64,000 bases of DNA from Billgrantia bachuensis (GTDB taxonomy: Bacteria > Pseudomonadota > Gammaproteobacteria > Pseudomonadales > Halomonadaceae), in assembly GCF_011742165.1 (NCBI RefSeq), contig NZ_JAAQTO010000049.1:1-64000 (forward strand), written 5' to 3'. Under the pieces are notes generated by a model. The model was given only the letters and a program-made list of their open reading frames with translations, did no database searches and had not been told where the DNA came from. A program made the position numbers and the translations under genes. Shown one piece after another: positions 18,503 through 26,255 of this stretch (its first letter is position 1; every line of letters begins with the position of its first letter).

Positions 18503-19969
18503 ATGAACGAACATCTCGAGCAACTCACGCCGCAGCCGCTGTGGCGCCACTTCCGCACCCTGTGCAACACGCCGCGGCCTTCGGGACACGAGGCCGAGCT
18601 GGTGGCCATTCTCGAGCAGTGGGCCGAGCGGCACGGGCTTGCCCACGACCGCGACGACTTCGGCAACCTGTGCATTCGCAAGCCGGCCACACCCGGACGC
18701 GAGGCCGCCCTAGGCGTCATTCTGCAGGGACATCTCGACATGGTGGCCCAGGCCAACGCCGACCATCCCCACGACTTTACCCGCGACCCGATCGAGACCT
18801 ACGTGGACGATGGCTGGCTGCGGGCCCGGCACACCACCCTGGGGGCCGACAATGGCCTCGGCGTGGCGGCGGCGCTGGCAATCCTGGAGGACGAAGAGCT
18901 GGTTCACGGCCCGCTGGAGGCACTGTTCACCCTCGAGGAGGAATCCTCGATGGGCGGCGCATTGCACTTGGCCGAGAACTGGCTCGAGGGAGGCGTGCTG
19001 CTCAACCTGGACTCGGAAGACCGCGGCGAAGTGTTCATCGGCTGTGCCGGCGGTGCTGACGTCGTGGTCGAGGCCCAACTGCCCACGGCGAAGCCGAATT
19101 CCGACGAAGTTGTCGTGCAGCTCTCCCTGACTGGGCTGGTCGGAGGTCACTCGGGCATCGACATCCATCGCGGCCGCGGCAATGCCAACCGCCTGCTGAT
19201 CCGGGTGCTGCGGGCGCTGGAAGCTTACGACATCCGCCTGGTCAGCTATCGTGGCGGCACCCTGCGCAACGCCATCCCGCGCGAGGCTTTTGCCACCCTG
19301 ATGCTGCCCGCCGATGAGGTCAAGGCCGCCCAGAGCCGCGTGGCGGCGCTGGAGCAGGTGCTGCGCGGTGAGCTGGCCGGGGTCGAGGAGAACCTGACGC
19401 TGACCATGACGCCGCTAGAGGCTTCGCCCGACCAGGCGCTCAATGCCCACGCCAGCCACATGCTGCTGGCGGCACTCAACGTGGCGCCCTACGGCGTGGA
19501 GCGCATGAGCAGCACGGTACCCGGTGTGGTGGAAACCTCCAACAACCTTGGCGTGGTGAGCCTCGACGCGGGCCGCTTCCACCTCTGCGCCCTGGTGCGC
19601 TCGCTGCGGGATAGCGCGGTGGAGGCCATTGCCGACCGCTTCCGCGGCCTGTTCGACCTCATCGGCGCACGGACCCGGGTCGAGAATGCCTATCCCGGCT
19701 GGACGCCGGCGCCCGACAGCGCCTTGCTGGCGCGTTTTCGTCGCCTGCACCGTCGGCACGTGGGCAGCGAGCCGGCGGTCAAGGTGATCCACGCGGGTCT
19801 GGAGTGCGGCATCTTGGCCGGCAAGTACCCCGACCTCGAGATGATCTCGTTTGGCCCGTCGATTCGCGGGGCGCATTCACCCGACGAGCGGGTCGAGCTG
19901 AGTTCGGTGGAGGAGTTCTGGGAGTTGCTGCGTGCGCTGGTCGAAGATCTGGCCAGCGACGCGGCGTAA
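18503..19969 (+). CDS. pepD: Cytosol nonspecific dipeptidase (aminoacyl-histidine dipeptidase)
   Basis: Zinc dipeptidase of family M20, 488 residues (E. coli PepD 485). Metal-site landmarks are in order: ILQGHLDMV (His, Asp), LGADNGLGVAAALA (bridging Asp), FTLEEESSMGGA (catalytic Glu and ligand Glu), LNLDSEDRGEVFIGCAGG (Asp), and GLECGIL near the C-terminus. It recycles dipeptides in the cytoplasm. It follows tmcA by 63 bases on the same strand and converges with the PfpI-like gene. Confidence 0.95.
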   Translation: MNEHLEQLTPQPLWRHFRTLCNTPRPSGHEAELVAILEQWAERHGLAHDRDDFGNLCIRKPATPGREAALGVILQGHLDMVAQANADHPHDFTRDPIETYVDDGWLRARHTTLGADNGLGVAAALAILEDEELVHGPLEALFTLEEESSMGGALHLAENWLEGGVLLNLDSEDRGEVFIGCAGGADVVVEAQLPTAKPNSDEVVVQLSLTGLVGGHSGIDIHRGRGNANRLLIRVLRALEAYDIRLVSYRGGTLRNAIPREAFATLMLPADEVKAAQSRVAALEQVLRGELAGVEENLTLTMTPLEASPDQALNAHASHMLLAALNVAPYGVERMSSTVPGVVETSNNLGVVSLDAGRFHLCALVRSLRDSAVEAIADRFRGLFDLIGARTRVENAYPGWTPAPDSALLARFRRLHRRHVGSEPAVKVIHAGLECGILAGKYPDLEMISFGPSIRGAHSPDERVELSSVEEFWELLRALVEDLASDAA

Positions 19970-19993
19970 CGAGACGTCATGACCTCTTGAGTA

Positions 19994-20017
19994 CGCCGCT
20001 CGCCTGGGCGAGCGGCG
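19994..20017. terminator. Hairpin between convergent pepD and PfpI-like gene
   Basis: CGCCGCTCGCC and GGCGAGCGGCG form an 11-bp perfect inverted repeat separated by TG. It sits 24 bases after the pepD stop and 14 bases before the convergent gene's stop. There is no T-run, so it is a strong hairpin but only a probable terminator. Confidence 0.5.
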
Positions 20018-20030
20018 GTAGGCATGCGGC

Positions 20031-20594
20031 TCAGGCGTGCTGGCGGCTGTGCTTGCCCTCGGCGATCTCCTCGATCAGCTTGCTGCAGAAGGCCTCGAGA
20101 TCGTCGGGCTTGCGGCTGGTGACCAGCCCGCTGTCGACCACGACCTCCTGGTCGACCCATTCGGCTCCGGCGTTGCGCAGGTCCTGCTCCACGGAAGGGT
20201 AGGAGGTCATGCGGCGACCCTTGACCACGCCGGCATTGATCAGCAGCCAGGGGCCATGGCAGATCGCCGCGACCGGCTTTTGCGCCTCGAAGAAGTGCCG
20301 GGTAAATGCCAACGCTTGCTCGTTCTGGCGCAGCGCGTCGGGGTTGAACAGGCCGCCGGGCAATTCCAGCGCATCGTAGTCGTCGGCGTTGGCCTGCTCG
20401 AGGCGGTGGTCGACGTCGTAGTTGGGGCCCCAGTCGGTTTTCGCCCAGGCACGGATGCTGTCCTTGTCCGGTGCGATCACATGGACCGTGGCCCCCTCGC
20501 GCTCGAGAGCCGCCTTGGGTTCGCTGAGCTCCGATTCCTCGAACCCGTCGGTGGCCAGGATGGCGACGGTCTTGCCTTTCAGCTTCTCGCTCAT
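20031..20594 (-). CDS. DJ-1/PfpI family protein (glyoxalase/deglycase-like)
   Basis: Cytoplasmic protein of 187 residues with the DJ-1/PfpI fold. The nucleophile elbow is AAICHGPWLL (Cys, with adjacent His), and the early Glu lies in DGFEESELSEP. This matches the YhbO/PfpI branch, whose members act as glyoxalases or protect against carbonyl and oxidative stress; protease activity of this group is disputed. The start at 20594 has GGAGGTAACTC upstream. It lies beside dps, consistent with a stress setting. Confidence 0.9.
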   Translation of the reverse strand: MSEKLKGKTVAILATDGFEESELSEPKAALEREGATVHVIAPDKDSIRAWAKTDWGPNYDVDHRLEQANADDYDALELPGGLFNPDALRQNEQALAFTRHFFEAQKPVAAICHGPWLLINAGVVKGRRMTSYPSVEQDLRNAGAEWVDQEVVVDSGLVTSRKPDDLEAFCSKLIEEIAEGKHSRQHA

Positions 20595-20792
20595 GAGTTA
20601 CCTCCTTGCAAGCAGTGTTGCTGGCTTCCTCCGCCAGCGTGGTTGGCGAGTCGCGTCTGAGTACACTTGAAGGGTTGTAGCGGATGGCATCGAGGACAAG
20701 GGGGAGAATGTTGCGAATCGTCAAGCCGGTTATCGGCGTGTGGTCATGAGGCACAGGGAGCCGAGCGCTGCCCGGCTCCGCCAGGCTGACGC

Positions 20793-21266
20793 TCAGCCCA
20801 GGTAGGCGTTGAGCATCCAGACGGTCTTTTCCTGCTCGCGAATATAGTCGCCGGCCTGGGCGGCGGTGCCCTCGTCGTCGGCGTCCGAGGCGGCGGAAAG
20901 CAGGTCGCGCTGCAGCTCGATCAGGGTCTGGTAGCCCTTGAGTATGCCACGCACGCAGGCCTCGCCGTCGTACACGTCCTTGTCCTCGCGGATCTGGGCC
21001 ATCGAGACATAGTCGCTATAGGCGTGTACCGGCTTGTGCCCCAGGGTCAGGATGCGCTCGGCCACTTCGTCGACCTTGGTCAACAGGTCGGTATAAAACT
21101 CTTCGAACTTGGCGTGCAGCTCGAAGAACTGCGGACCCTTCACGTTCCAGTGATAGCCGCGCACGTTCATGTAGAAGACCTGATAGTTCGCCAGCAGGAT
21201 GTTGAGCTTCTCGGCGAGCTGATTGGCGCTGCCTTGATGCAGGCCGATGGCATTGGTGTCGCTCAT
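20793..21266 (-). CDS. dps: Dps family DNA-protecting ferritin-like protein
   Basis: Mini-ferritin of 157 residues that assembles into 12-mers, oxidises Fe(II) with peroxide and shields DNA. The ferroxidase signature is visible: NVRGYHWNVKGPQFFELHAKFEEFY (His, then the Asp/Glu ligands further on in DLLTKVDEVAERI). The start MSDTNAIG at 21266 has AAGGAGAACGC upstream and is preferred over an ATG 13 codons earlier. Regulation by OxyR or RpoS is known for the family; no site was identified here. Confidence 0.95.
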   Translation of the reverse strand: MSDTNAIGLHQGSANQLAEKLNILLANYQVFYMNVRGYHWNVKGPQFFELHAKFEEFYTDLLTKVDEVAERILTLGHKPVHAYSDYVSMAQIREDKDVYDGEACVRGILKGYQTLIELQRDLLSAASDADDEGTAAQAGDYIREQEKTVWMLNAYLG

Positions 21267-21533
21267 ATGCGTTCTCCTTGTCGCGTGCGAATGTGTTGCA
21301 GCCAAGTCTAGAGCCTCGATGGACGCCGCTTAAGCAATATCTGTCCATGGTTGCGATAGACTAGATGCATGATGGTTCGGCCATGGTCGCTGTCAAGGCG
21401 CTGCGCGCGTGTCGCGCCCACAGAGCGAGCGCTCGGGAACCCTTGGGCTTTCCGGGACTCTCAAGGCATCAGAGCGACCTTGCTAGGTGGACCGGGCTGA
21501 GTAGATTGCGGCCAATGACACAGGAGAACCTCC

Positions 21534-22085
21534 ATGCGTCTGTGGTGGATAATGCCCGGCCTGGCCTTGCTGGCCGGCTGCCAGACGACGCCGTCGGCAC
21601 TGCCCTCGGCAGAGCCGCGGCCCGCAGCCGAGTGCCGCTGGGAAACCGGCGGCATCGAATCCCGCGAGTGGGTGCGCCGAGCCCTCGATGCGCTGGAGTC
21701 GGAAGATTTCGTCGTGCGCGATACCGAGCTGGCGCTGGGGGTGGTCAGCGCCGAACGCACCCGGACCATTCCGGGCTACGGCGATCGCTACGACAGCTGG
21801 GAGCGGACCGGTTTCTTCGGCGGATTCGGCCTGGGTGGCGGCCGTGGCGTGTCCTCCGGCGTGATGATCGGCTTCGGCGGAGCCGGCGGCAGCATTACCC
21901 AGGATGCCACTCAGCTCGAACGTGTCTCGGTCGTTGCCGACGAGGGCTGGGTGCGTGCCAGCCGCGACATCCAGGTGATCGACTGGCGGGGCGAGCTGCG
22001 CGAAACGCGGAGTGGCAGCGATACCGCCTTCTGCAGTTCGCTGCGCCAGGCCATGCAGGCCGCCCCAGCGAGGGAGGAGCCCTGA
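21534..22085 (+). CDS. Hypothetical lipoprotein
   Basis: Predicted lipoprotein of 183 residues with lipobox LLAGC at residues 12-16. The central part is Gly-rich (FFGGFGLGGGRGVSSG, GFGGAGGS), flanked by segments such as WVRRALDALESEDFVVRDTELALGVV. I do not recognise a named family. The stop overlaps the start of the next lipoprotein gene (TGATG). That neighbour shares the theme of a short domain around a residue pattern like L-x-E-x-G/D-Y/F-V-I/V-R, so the pair may be related by duplication. Confidence 0.75.
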   Translation: MRLWWIMPGLALLAGCQTTPSALPSAEPRPAAECRWETGGIESREWVRRALDALESEDFVVRDTELALGVVSAERTRTIPGYGDRYDSWERTGFFGGFGLGGGRGVSSGVMIGFGGAGGSITQDATQLERVSVVADEGWVRASRDIQVIDWRGELRETRSGSDTAFCSSLRQAMQAAPAREEP

Positions 22086-22444
22086 TGCGTGGTCTTGTCA
22101 TTGCGCTGTTGCTCGTCGTGCTAGCGGGCTGTGCCACCACCATGCAGCCACCGGAGCCACGCGAACTGACGCTGGCGGCGGCACCCGAAGCGACCCTGCA
22201 GGAAGTCGTCGGTCTGTTGATGGAGGAGGGCTATGTGATTCGCCATGCCGATGCCGAGTTGGGGCGCGTCGAGGCGGTGCTGGCGCGCTGGCCGGGCTAT
22301 CGGGTTCGGGCCGAGGTGACTGCCGAAGGCCAAGGCGCCCGGGCATCGCTGACGGCGACCCGGGGCGGCAGGCCGCTGCCGCCACACCTGCTCGACCCGT
22401 TGCTGGCCGAGCTGCAGCGCCGGCTGGGGCTGGCACCGCGATGA
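22085..22444 (+). CDS. Hypothetical lipoprotein
   Basis: Predicted lipoprotein of 119 residues with lipobox VLAGC at about residues 12-16. The mature part has LMEEGYVIRHADAELGRVEAV, which parallels the ESEDFVVRDTELALGVV segment of the preceding gene. Translation is coupled to that gene by a one-base stop/start overlap. No function can be assigned. The DUF1007 gene starts 34 bases downstream. Confidence 0.7.
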   Translation: MRGLVIALLLVVLAGCATTMQPPEPRELTLAAAPEATLQEVVGLLMEEGYVIRHADAELGRVEAVLARWPGYRVRAEVTAEGQGARASLTATRGGRPLPPHLLDPLLAELQRRLGLAPR

Positions 22445-22477
22445 TTTTCAACCCGTTTGCATGAGCCCGATTGCCAC

Positions 22478-23152
22478 ATGAAACCTTTGCGTCAACTCTG
22501 CCACGCAGGAACGAGACGAGCCTGGCTGGTGGGTCTGCTTGCCCTGCTGTTGCCCGGCGTTGCCCTGGCCCACCCGCATGGCTGGATCGACATTCGCGTG
22601 CGCCTGGTAGTCGACGAGGAGGGGCGAGTCGAAGCGCTGCATCAGGCCTGGCGCATGGATCCCTTCTACAGCCTGGTGCTCATCGAGGAGCTGAGCCGGA
22701 CCGAAGGCGGGCTGGAAGCGGGCCTCGACCGCCTGGGAGGCGAGATTCGCGGCAACCTGGCACCGTTCGATTTCTTCACCGAGGTGCGCGTGGGGGATGA
22801 CGAGCTGAGCCTTGGCGACGTGACCGAGTACACCGTGATGGAGCGCGACGGACGGGTTGAGTTCATTTTCCTCCTGCCGCTCGCCGAGCCCCAGCCGCTA
22901 AGCGAGCAGACGCTGCAGTACCAGGTCTTCGATCCCACCTATTATCTGGAGGTTGTCCACGAGGCGGAGGACGACACGCCAAACGAAGATGCGCTGACGG
23001 TCGGCGGCGAGCTGAGTTGCACCACCCGCATCCTGCCCGCCGATCCCGATCCCGAACTGGTGGCGGAAGCCGCCATGCTCGATATCAACGATCAAGCCGA
23101 GCCCGGCATGGGGCGGCATTTCGCCGAGACCGGAGTCGTGGCATGCGAGTGA
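22478..23152 (+). CDS. DUF1007 family periplasmic protein
   Basis: Exported protein of 224 residues. After the basic N-terminus and hydrophobic segment LVGLLALLLPGVALAH, the mature part begins with HPHGWIDI, the conserved start of DUF1007 that is thought to bind metal. DUF1007 proteins are commonly encoded with, or fused to, NicO-type transporters, as here. The ATG at 22478 is preferred to a TTG at 22457. The stop overlaps the start of the NicO gene, so the two are coupled. A role in metal handling is inferred from this pairing. Confidence 0.83.
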   Translation: MKPLRQLCHAGTRRAWLVGLLALLLPGVALAHPHGWIDIRVRLVVDEEGRVEALHQAWRMDPFYSLVLIEELSRTEGGLEAGLDRLGGEIRGNLAPFDFFTEVRVGDDELSLGDVTEYTVMERDGRVEFIFLLPLAEPQPLSEQTLQYQVFDPTYYLEVVHEAEDDTPNEDALTVGGELSCTTRILPADPDPELVAEAAMLDINDQAEPGMGRHFAETGVVACE

Positions 23153-24189
23153 TGGCCAGGATGATCGCAGGAACACCTGCCAGGGCGTGGTGGGTCGGAT
23201 TGGGGCTGCTGGCCCTTGCCGCGCTGGCGCTGCTCTTCTTCGGCCTGGGCGGGCTGCAGGGCTTGACCCTGCAACTGGTCGCCTGGCAGCGCGACTTTCA
23301 TCGTGCCCTGACCATGGCCATCACCGAATTTTCCGGAACGCCCTCGCCAGCTGCCTGGGCGACGCTGCTGGGCATCAGCTTCGGTTATGGTGTGTTCCAT
23401 GCCGCCGGCCCCGGGCATGGCAAGGCGGTGCTGACGACGTATCTGCTCTCGCAAGGCGGTGCGGTGCGTCGGGCATTGGGGCTCTCTTTCGCCGCCTCGC
23501 TGCTGCAGGGGCTGGTGGCCATCGGCCTGGTCGTGGTGCTGGTGCATGGCCTGGGTTGGGTCACTCGCCAGGCGATGGGGAGCGTCGCCTGGGTCGAGCA
23601 GGCCAGCTTCCTGATGGTGACGCTGCTGGGCGGATGGCTATGCCTGAGAGCGATTCGCCAACTGCGGCGCCCGGCCGGGGCGCCCGCGCATGCTCATCAC
23701 CGTCACTCCCATGACCATGACCATGACCATGCCTGCTGTGGCGGCCATCACCACGTCGACCCGCATCAGGCTGCCGACTGGCGTACCGCGCTGGCCACGG
23801 TGGTCGCTATCGGTATTCGCCCTTGCAGCGGCGGTGTGCTGCTGCTGGGAGCGGCCACCCTGCTGGGCCAGTTTGCCGCCGGGGTGGCAGCGGTCATGGT
23901 GATGGCGTTGGGTACCGCACTGACCGTCTCCGGCCTGGCGCTGGCCAGCGTCATGGCGCGTGGCTGGGCCGAACGACAGTTGGAGAAGCAGAATGGCATG
24001 CAGCGGCTGGGGCGCCTGCTGAGCTGGGCTGCCTTGGGCGGCGGGCTTGCCATCATGACGCTGGGTATCTCGCTCTCCATCACCGGTGTGGCCCAGCCCA
24101 CCTCGGGGCCCCTGTTAGGGGAACCGCCGGCCCGCACTGGCCCGGCAGAGCCGGCGTCATCGTCAAGCGGGCATCCTCTGGGAGGTTGA
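23143..24189 (+). CDS. NicO/RcnA-like nickel-cobalt family transporter
   Basis: Inner-membrane protein of 348 residues with about six to seven membrane segments. NicO signatures are HAAGPGHGKAVLTTYLL in the first half and ATVVAIGIRPCSGGVLLLG in the second, separated by a cytosolic His/Asp-rich loop (residues about 185-210, repeated HDHDHDH). Such loops bind Ni2+, Co2+ or Zn2+. It is coupled to the DUF1007 gene; the alternative start is ATG at 23152. Direction of transport (efflux as in RcnA, or uptake) cannot be told from sequence. Confidence 0.88.
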   Translation: MRVMARMIAGTPARAWWVGLGLLALAALALLFFGLGGLQGLTLQLVAWQRDFHRALTMAITEFSGTPSPAAWATLLGISFGYGVFHAAGPGHGKAVLTTYLLSQGGAVRRALGLSFAASLLQGLVAIGLVVVLVHGLGWVTRQAMGSVAWVEQASFLMVTLLGGWLCLRAIRQLRRPAGAPAHAHHRHSHDHDHDHACCGGHHHVDPHQAADWRTALATVVAIGIRPCSGGVLLLGAATLLGQFAAGVAAVMVMALGTALTVSGLALASVMARGWAERQLEKQNGMQRLGRLLSWAALGGGLAIMTLGISLSITGVAQPTSGPLLGEPPARTGPAEPASSSSGHPLGG

Positions 24190-24198
24190 GCGGGAAGC

Positions 24199-24624
24199 TC
24201 ACAGCCGCTGCTTGAGACCATCCAGTCGCGCCAGAAGGTGATCGCGCATGCTGGCCAGACCATCCAGGTCGTAGGGCTGCGGCTGACCCTGTCCCCATAC
24301 GGGCCCCGGCCAGGCGTCATCACCGCGCAGGCGGGCGACGATGTGAACGTGCAGCTGAGCCACCACGTTGCCCAGGTTGGCGATATTGATCTTGTCGGCC
24401 TGGGTCAGGGCCTTGAGCATGTACCCCACCTCGCTGGCCTCACGCCATAACTGCTGCCGGTCCGCCTCGTTCAGGTCGAATACTTCGCTGACCTCGGCGC
24501 GCCGAGGAATCAGGATCAGCCAGGGAAAACGGGTATCGTCCATCAGGCGCAGCTGACATAGTGGCAGCTCCGCTACCGGATAGCTGTCCCTGACCAGGCG
24601 TTCATCCAGCTGTACTGACGACAT
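24199..24624 (-). CDS. HIT domain protein
   Basis: Small cytoplasmic nucleotide hydrolase or transferase of 141 residues. The histidine triad is seen as QLHVHIVAR near residue 93, with the usual upstream NIANLGNVVAQ. The third His position is partly conserved. Members act on dinucleoside polyphosphates or nucleoside phosphoramidates; the substrate here is unknown. It is convergent with the NicO gene with only nine bases between stops. Confidence 0.9.
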   Translation of the reverse strand: MSSVQLDERLVRDSYPVAELPLCQLRLMDDTRFPWLILIPRRAEVSEVFDLNEADRQQLWREASEVGYMLKALTQADKINIANLGNVVAQLHVHIVARLRGDDAWPGPVWGQGQPQPYDLDGLASMRDHLLARLDGLKQRL

Positions 24625-24762
24625 GTTCCCTCTCCCTGACGGCGACGATGCAATCCATCATGACACAGGCCGGCGGGAAGCGCCTGGCACGAGAAACAAG
24701 CGAAGAGAATCGACTGCAGCTAAAGTGAGAGAGTAACCCTGTACGCAAACGAGGAGGGGATC

Positions 24763-24897
24763 ATGAAGCGAACCGTGGCGACGTTGTTGGCGGCGCTTAT
24801 GGCGCTATCGCTGCTGAGTGGCTGCAATACCATGCGCGGCATGGGTGAGGATATCGAACAGGGCGGCGAGGCGATCCAGCGGCAGTCGTCGTCGTAA
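24763..24897 (+). CDS. Entericidin-like small lipoprotein, copy 1
   Basis: A 44-residue lipoprotein beginning MKRTVATLLAALMA with lipobox LLSGC and then NTMRGMGEDIEQGGEAIQ, the entericidin EcnA/EcnB pattern. The start at 24763 has GAGGAGGGG upstream. In enterobacteria EcnB promotes membrane damage in stationary phase and EcnA counteracts it. Which role this copy has is unknown. A second copy begins 106 bases after its stop. Confidence 0.85.
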   Translation: MKRTVATLLAALMALSLLSGCNTMRGMGEDIEQGGEAIQRQSSS

Positions 24898-25003
24898 CCT
24901 TATATTAGCGGTTATGCAAAGCGGCAGAGGGCTGTTACGCTTAAGTGGCCATTGCTTCAGGCAAGGAATGGATTTCCCGATATTTTTTCAAGGAGATATG
25001 ACC

Positions 25004-25135
25004 ATGAAGAGAGCAATTGCCCTGAGTTTCGCCCTGCTGATGGCCGCCGGTGCCCTGGCGGGTTGCAATACGATGGAAGGTGCCGGCGAGGACGTCGAGC
25101 GCGGCGGTCAGGCCGTGCAGGACGCCGCCGAGTAA
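25004..25135 (+). CDS. Entericidin-like small lipoprotein, copy 2
   Basis: A 43-residue lipoprotein, MKRAIALSFALLMAAGALAG then lipobox Cys, followed by NTMEGAGEDVERGGQAVQ. It is clearly paralogous to the copy at 24763-24897 (shared GCNTM, GEDIE/GEDVE, GG-A-Q). The ATG at 25004 is chosen because AAGGAG lies eight bases upstream; a further ATG at 24998 is too close to that site. It is followed by a strong terminator hairpin. Confidence 0.87.
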   Translation: MKRAIALSFALLMAAGALAGCNTMEGAGEDVERGGQAVQDAAE

Positions 25136-25152
25136 CACCTACGGTCCGGCCT

Positions 25153-25206
25153 GGCAGCGCACGGGAGATCTGGCAGTCTTCCCGTGTGCTGCCTGAGTCA
25201 GCTTTT
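25153..25206 (+). terminator. Terminator after the entericidin pair
   Basis: GGCAGCGCACGGGA and TCCCGTGTGCTGCC form a long stem with one G-U pair around an AGATCTGGCAGTCT loop region, and a CTTTTCCC stretch follows. It starts 18 bases after the second entericidin stop and separates it from the I78 lipoprotein gene. Confidence 0.65.
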
Positions 25207-25241
25207 CCCTGCTTTCTCTCAACTTTAGCGAGATCTTGTGC

Positions 25242-25580
25242 ATGGTAAGCCCCCAGCGGTTGTGCTTGATAGCTGTCGGCCTGATGTTACTGACAGGTTG
25301 TAATTCCATGTCGAATGCCAACAACGCCCCACATGATCCCGCCCCCAAGCCGCCCCGGGTCAGCGAGGGTGGAGAGGACGCCTGCGGTGCGCAGCGCGTT
25401 CAGGATCGAGTCGGTCGACGCTACGACGAGGCGCTAGGCGAATCGATCCGCCGTGAGAGCGGTGCCGCCACGCTGCGGGTCATACGTCCGGGGCACGCCT
25501 ATACCATGGAGTACCGGGGCGACCGGATCAACGTCCATATCGACGACAGCGATACCGTCACCGACATCGGCTGCGGTTGA
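25242..25580 (+). CDS. I78 family peptidase-inhibitor lipoprotein
   Basis: Lipoprotein of 112 residues with lipobox LLTGC near residue 20. The mature domain matches the I78 inhibitor pattern: DACGAQRVQDRVGRRYDEAL, then ESGAATLRVIRPGHAYTME, then DRINVHIDDSDTVTDIGC. The two conserved Cys (in ACGA and the C-terminal GCG) are present. Characterised members inhibit serine proteases; an envelope protective role is inferred. The ATG at 25242 is preferred over a TTG six bases earlier. Confidence 0.87.
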   Translation: MVSPQRLCLIAVGLMLLTGCNSMSNANNAPHDPAPKPPRVSEGGEDACGAQRVQDRVGRRYDEALGESIRRESGAATLRVIRPGHAYTMEYRGDRINVHIDDSDTVTDIGCG

Positions 25581-25592
25581 ATTCCTGTTTCT

Positions 25593-26102
25593 CTACTCCG
25601 CATTCTGCCCATGCTCTGCCTGGGTACGACGCTCGGCCTCTTCGGCCTGCTTGCGCAACTTCTTGCGCAGCGCCGCCTTGTCGAAACGCAGCTTCTGCAG
25701 TGATGTCGACAGCGCCAGCGGCGGTACCCGCGCAGGTTTGCCATCCGCATCCACCGCCACCATGGTTAGGTAGCAGCTGTTGGTATGGCGGATCAACTTG
25801 CGCTGGATTTCCTCGGCCACCACCTTGATGCCGATCTCCATCGAGGAGCGTCCCACGTGGTTGACGCAGGCCAGGAAGGTGACCAGCTCGCCGACGTGAA
25901 TCGGCTGCTTGAACAACACCTGGTCGACGGAAAGGGTCACGACGTAGTGGCCCGAGTAACGGCTGGCGCAGGCGTAAGCCACCTCATCGAGCTTCTTGAG
26001 AATAGCGCCGCCGTGCACCTTGCCGCTGAAGTTGGCCATGTCGGGGGTCATCAGCACGGTCATGATCAATTCGTGCTGGCCGGGCAGGGCATGTTCGTCC
26101 AT
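25593..26102 (-). CDS. Acyl-CoA thioesterase, hotdog fold (YciA-like)
   Basis: Cytoplasmic acyl-CoA hydrolase of 169 residues. The motif NFSGKVHGGAILKKLDEVAYACASRY holds the family catalytic Asp region, and VGELVTFLACVNHVGRSSMEIGI is the second conserved block. The C-terminal tail from about residue 135 is basic and helical. The start MDEHAL at 26102 is the natural family start, with an upstream in-frame ATG at 26195 judged too long. It converges with the I78 gene. Confidence 0.9.
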   Translation of the reverse strand: MDEHALPGQHELIMTVLMTPDMANFSGKVHGGAILKKLDEVAYACASRYSGHYVVTLSVDQVLFKQPIHVGELVTFLACVNHVGRSSMEIGIKVVAEEIQRKLIRHTNSCYLTMVAVDADGKPARVPPLALSTSLQKLRFDKAALRKKLRKQAEEAERRTQAEHGQNAE

Positions 26103-26255
26103 CAAAGCGTTTCCATTGTCGGATTTGCTACAGCATAACGTCTTCGTCGTGGCGAAGGGATGGCGTCGGTCCTCGGGTCTTAGGCGAAGCGGCACGCCTC
26201 GGCGCCTGAGCAGTTGGCCCCGGCCTGCCGGGGCGCTCTTCGGTACGATTGATGC

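Noticed and set aside
20756-20782. GGAGCCG ... CGGCTCC hairpin as terminator of dps
   Set aside because: It lies in the right place, but the sequence after the stem on the minus strand (CTGTGCC) has no T-run, so I did not list it.
23694-23760. CATGAC-type tandem repeats as a satellite or CRISPR-like array
   Set aside because: The three repeats encode the His/Asp-rich metal loop of the NicO protein and stay in frame. There are no spacers.
23017-24189. Longer start for the NicO transporter at 23017
   Set aside because: The first 42 residues are Arg/His-rich and overlap the DUF1007 coding sequence. The start at 23143 or 23152 gives normal coupling and a normal N-terminus.
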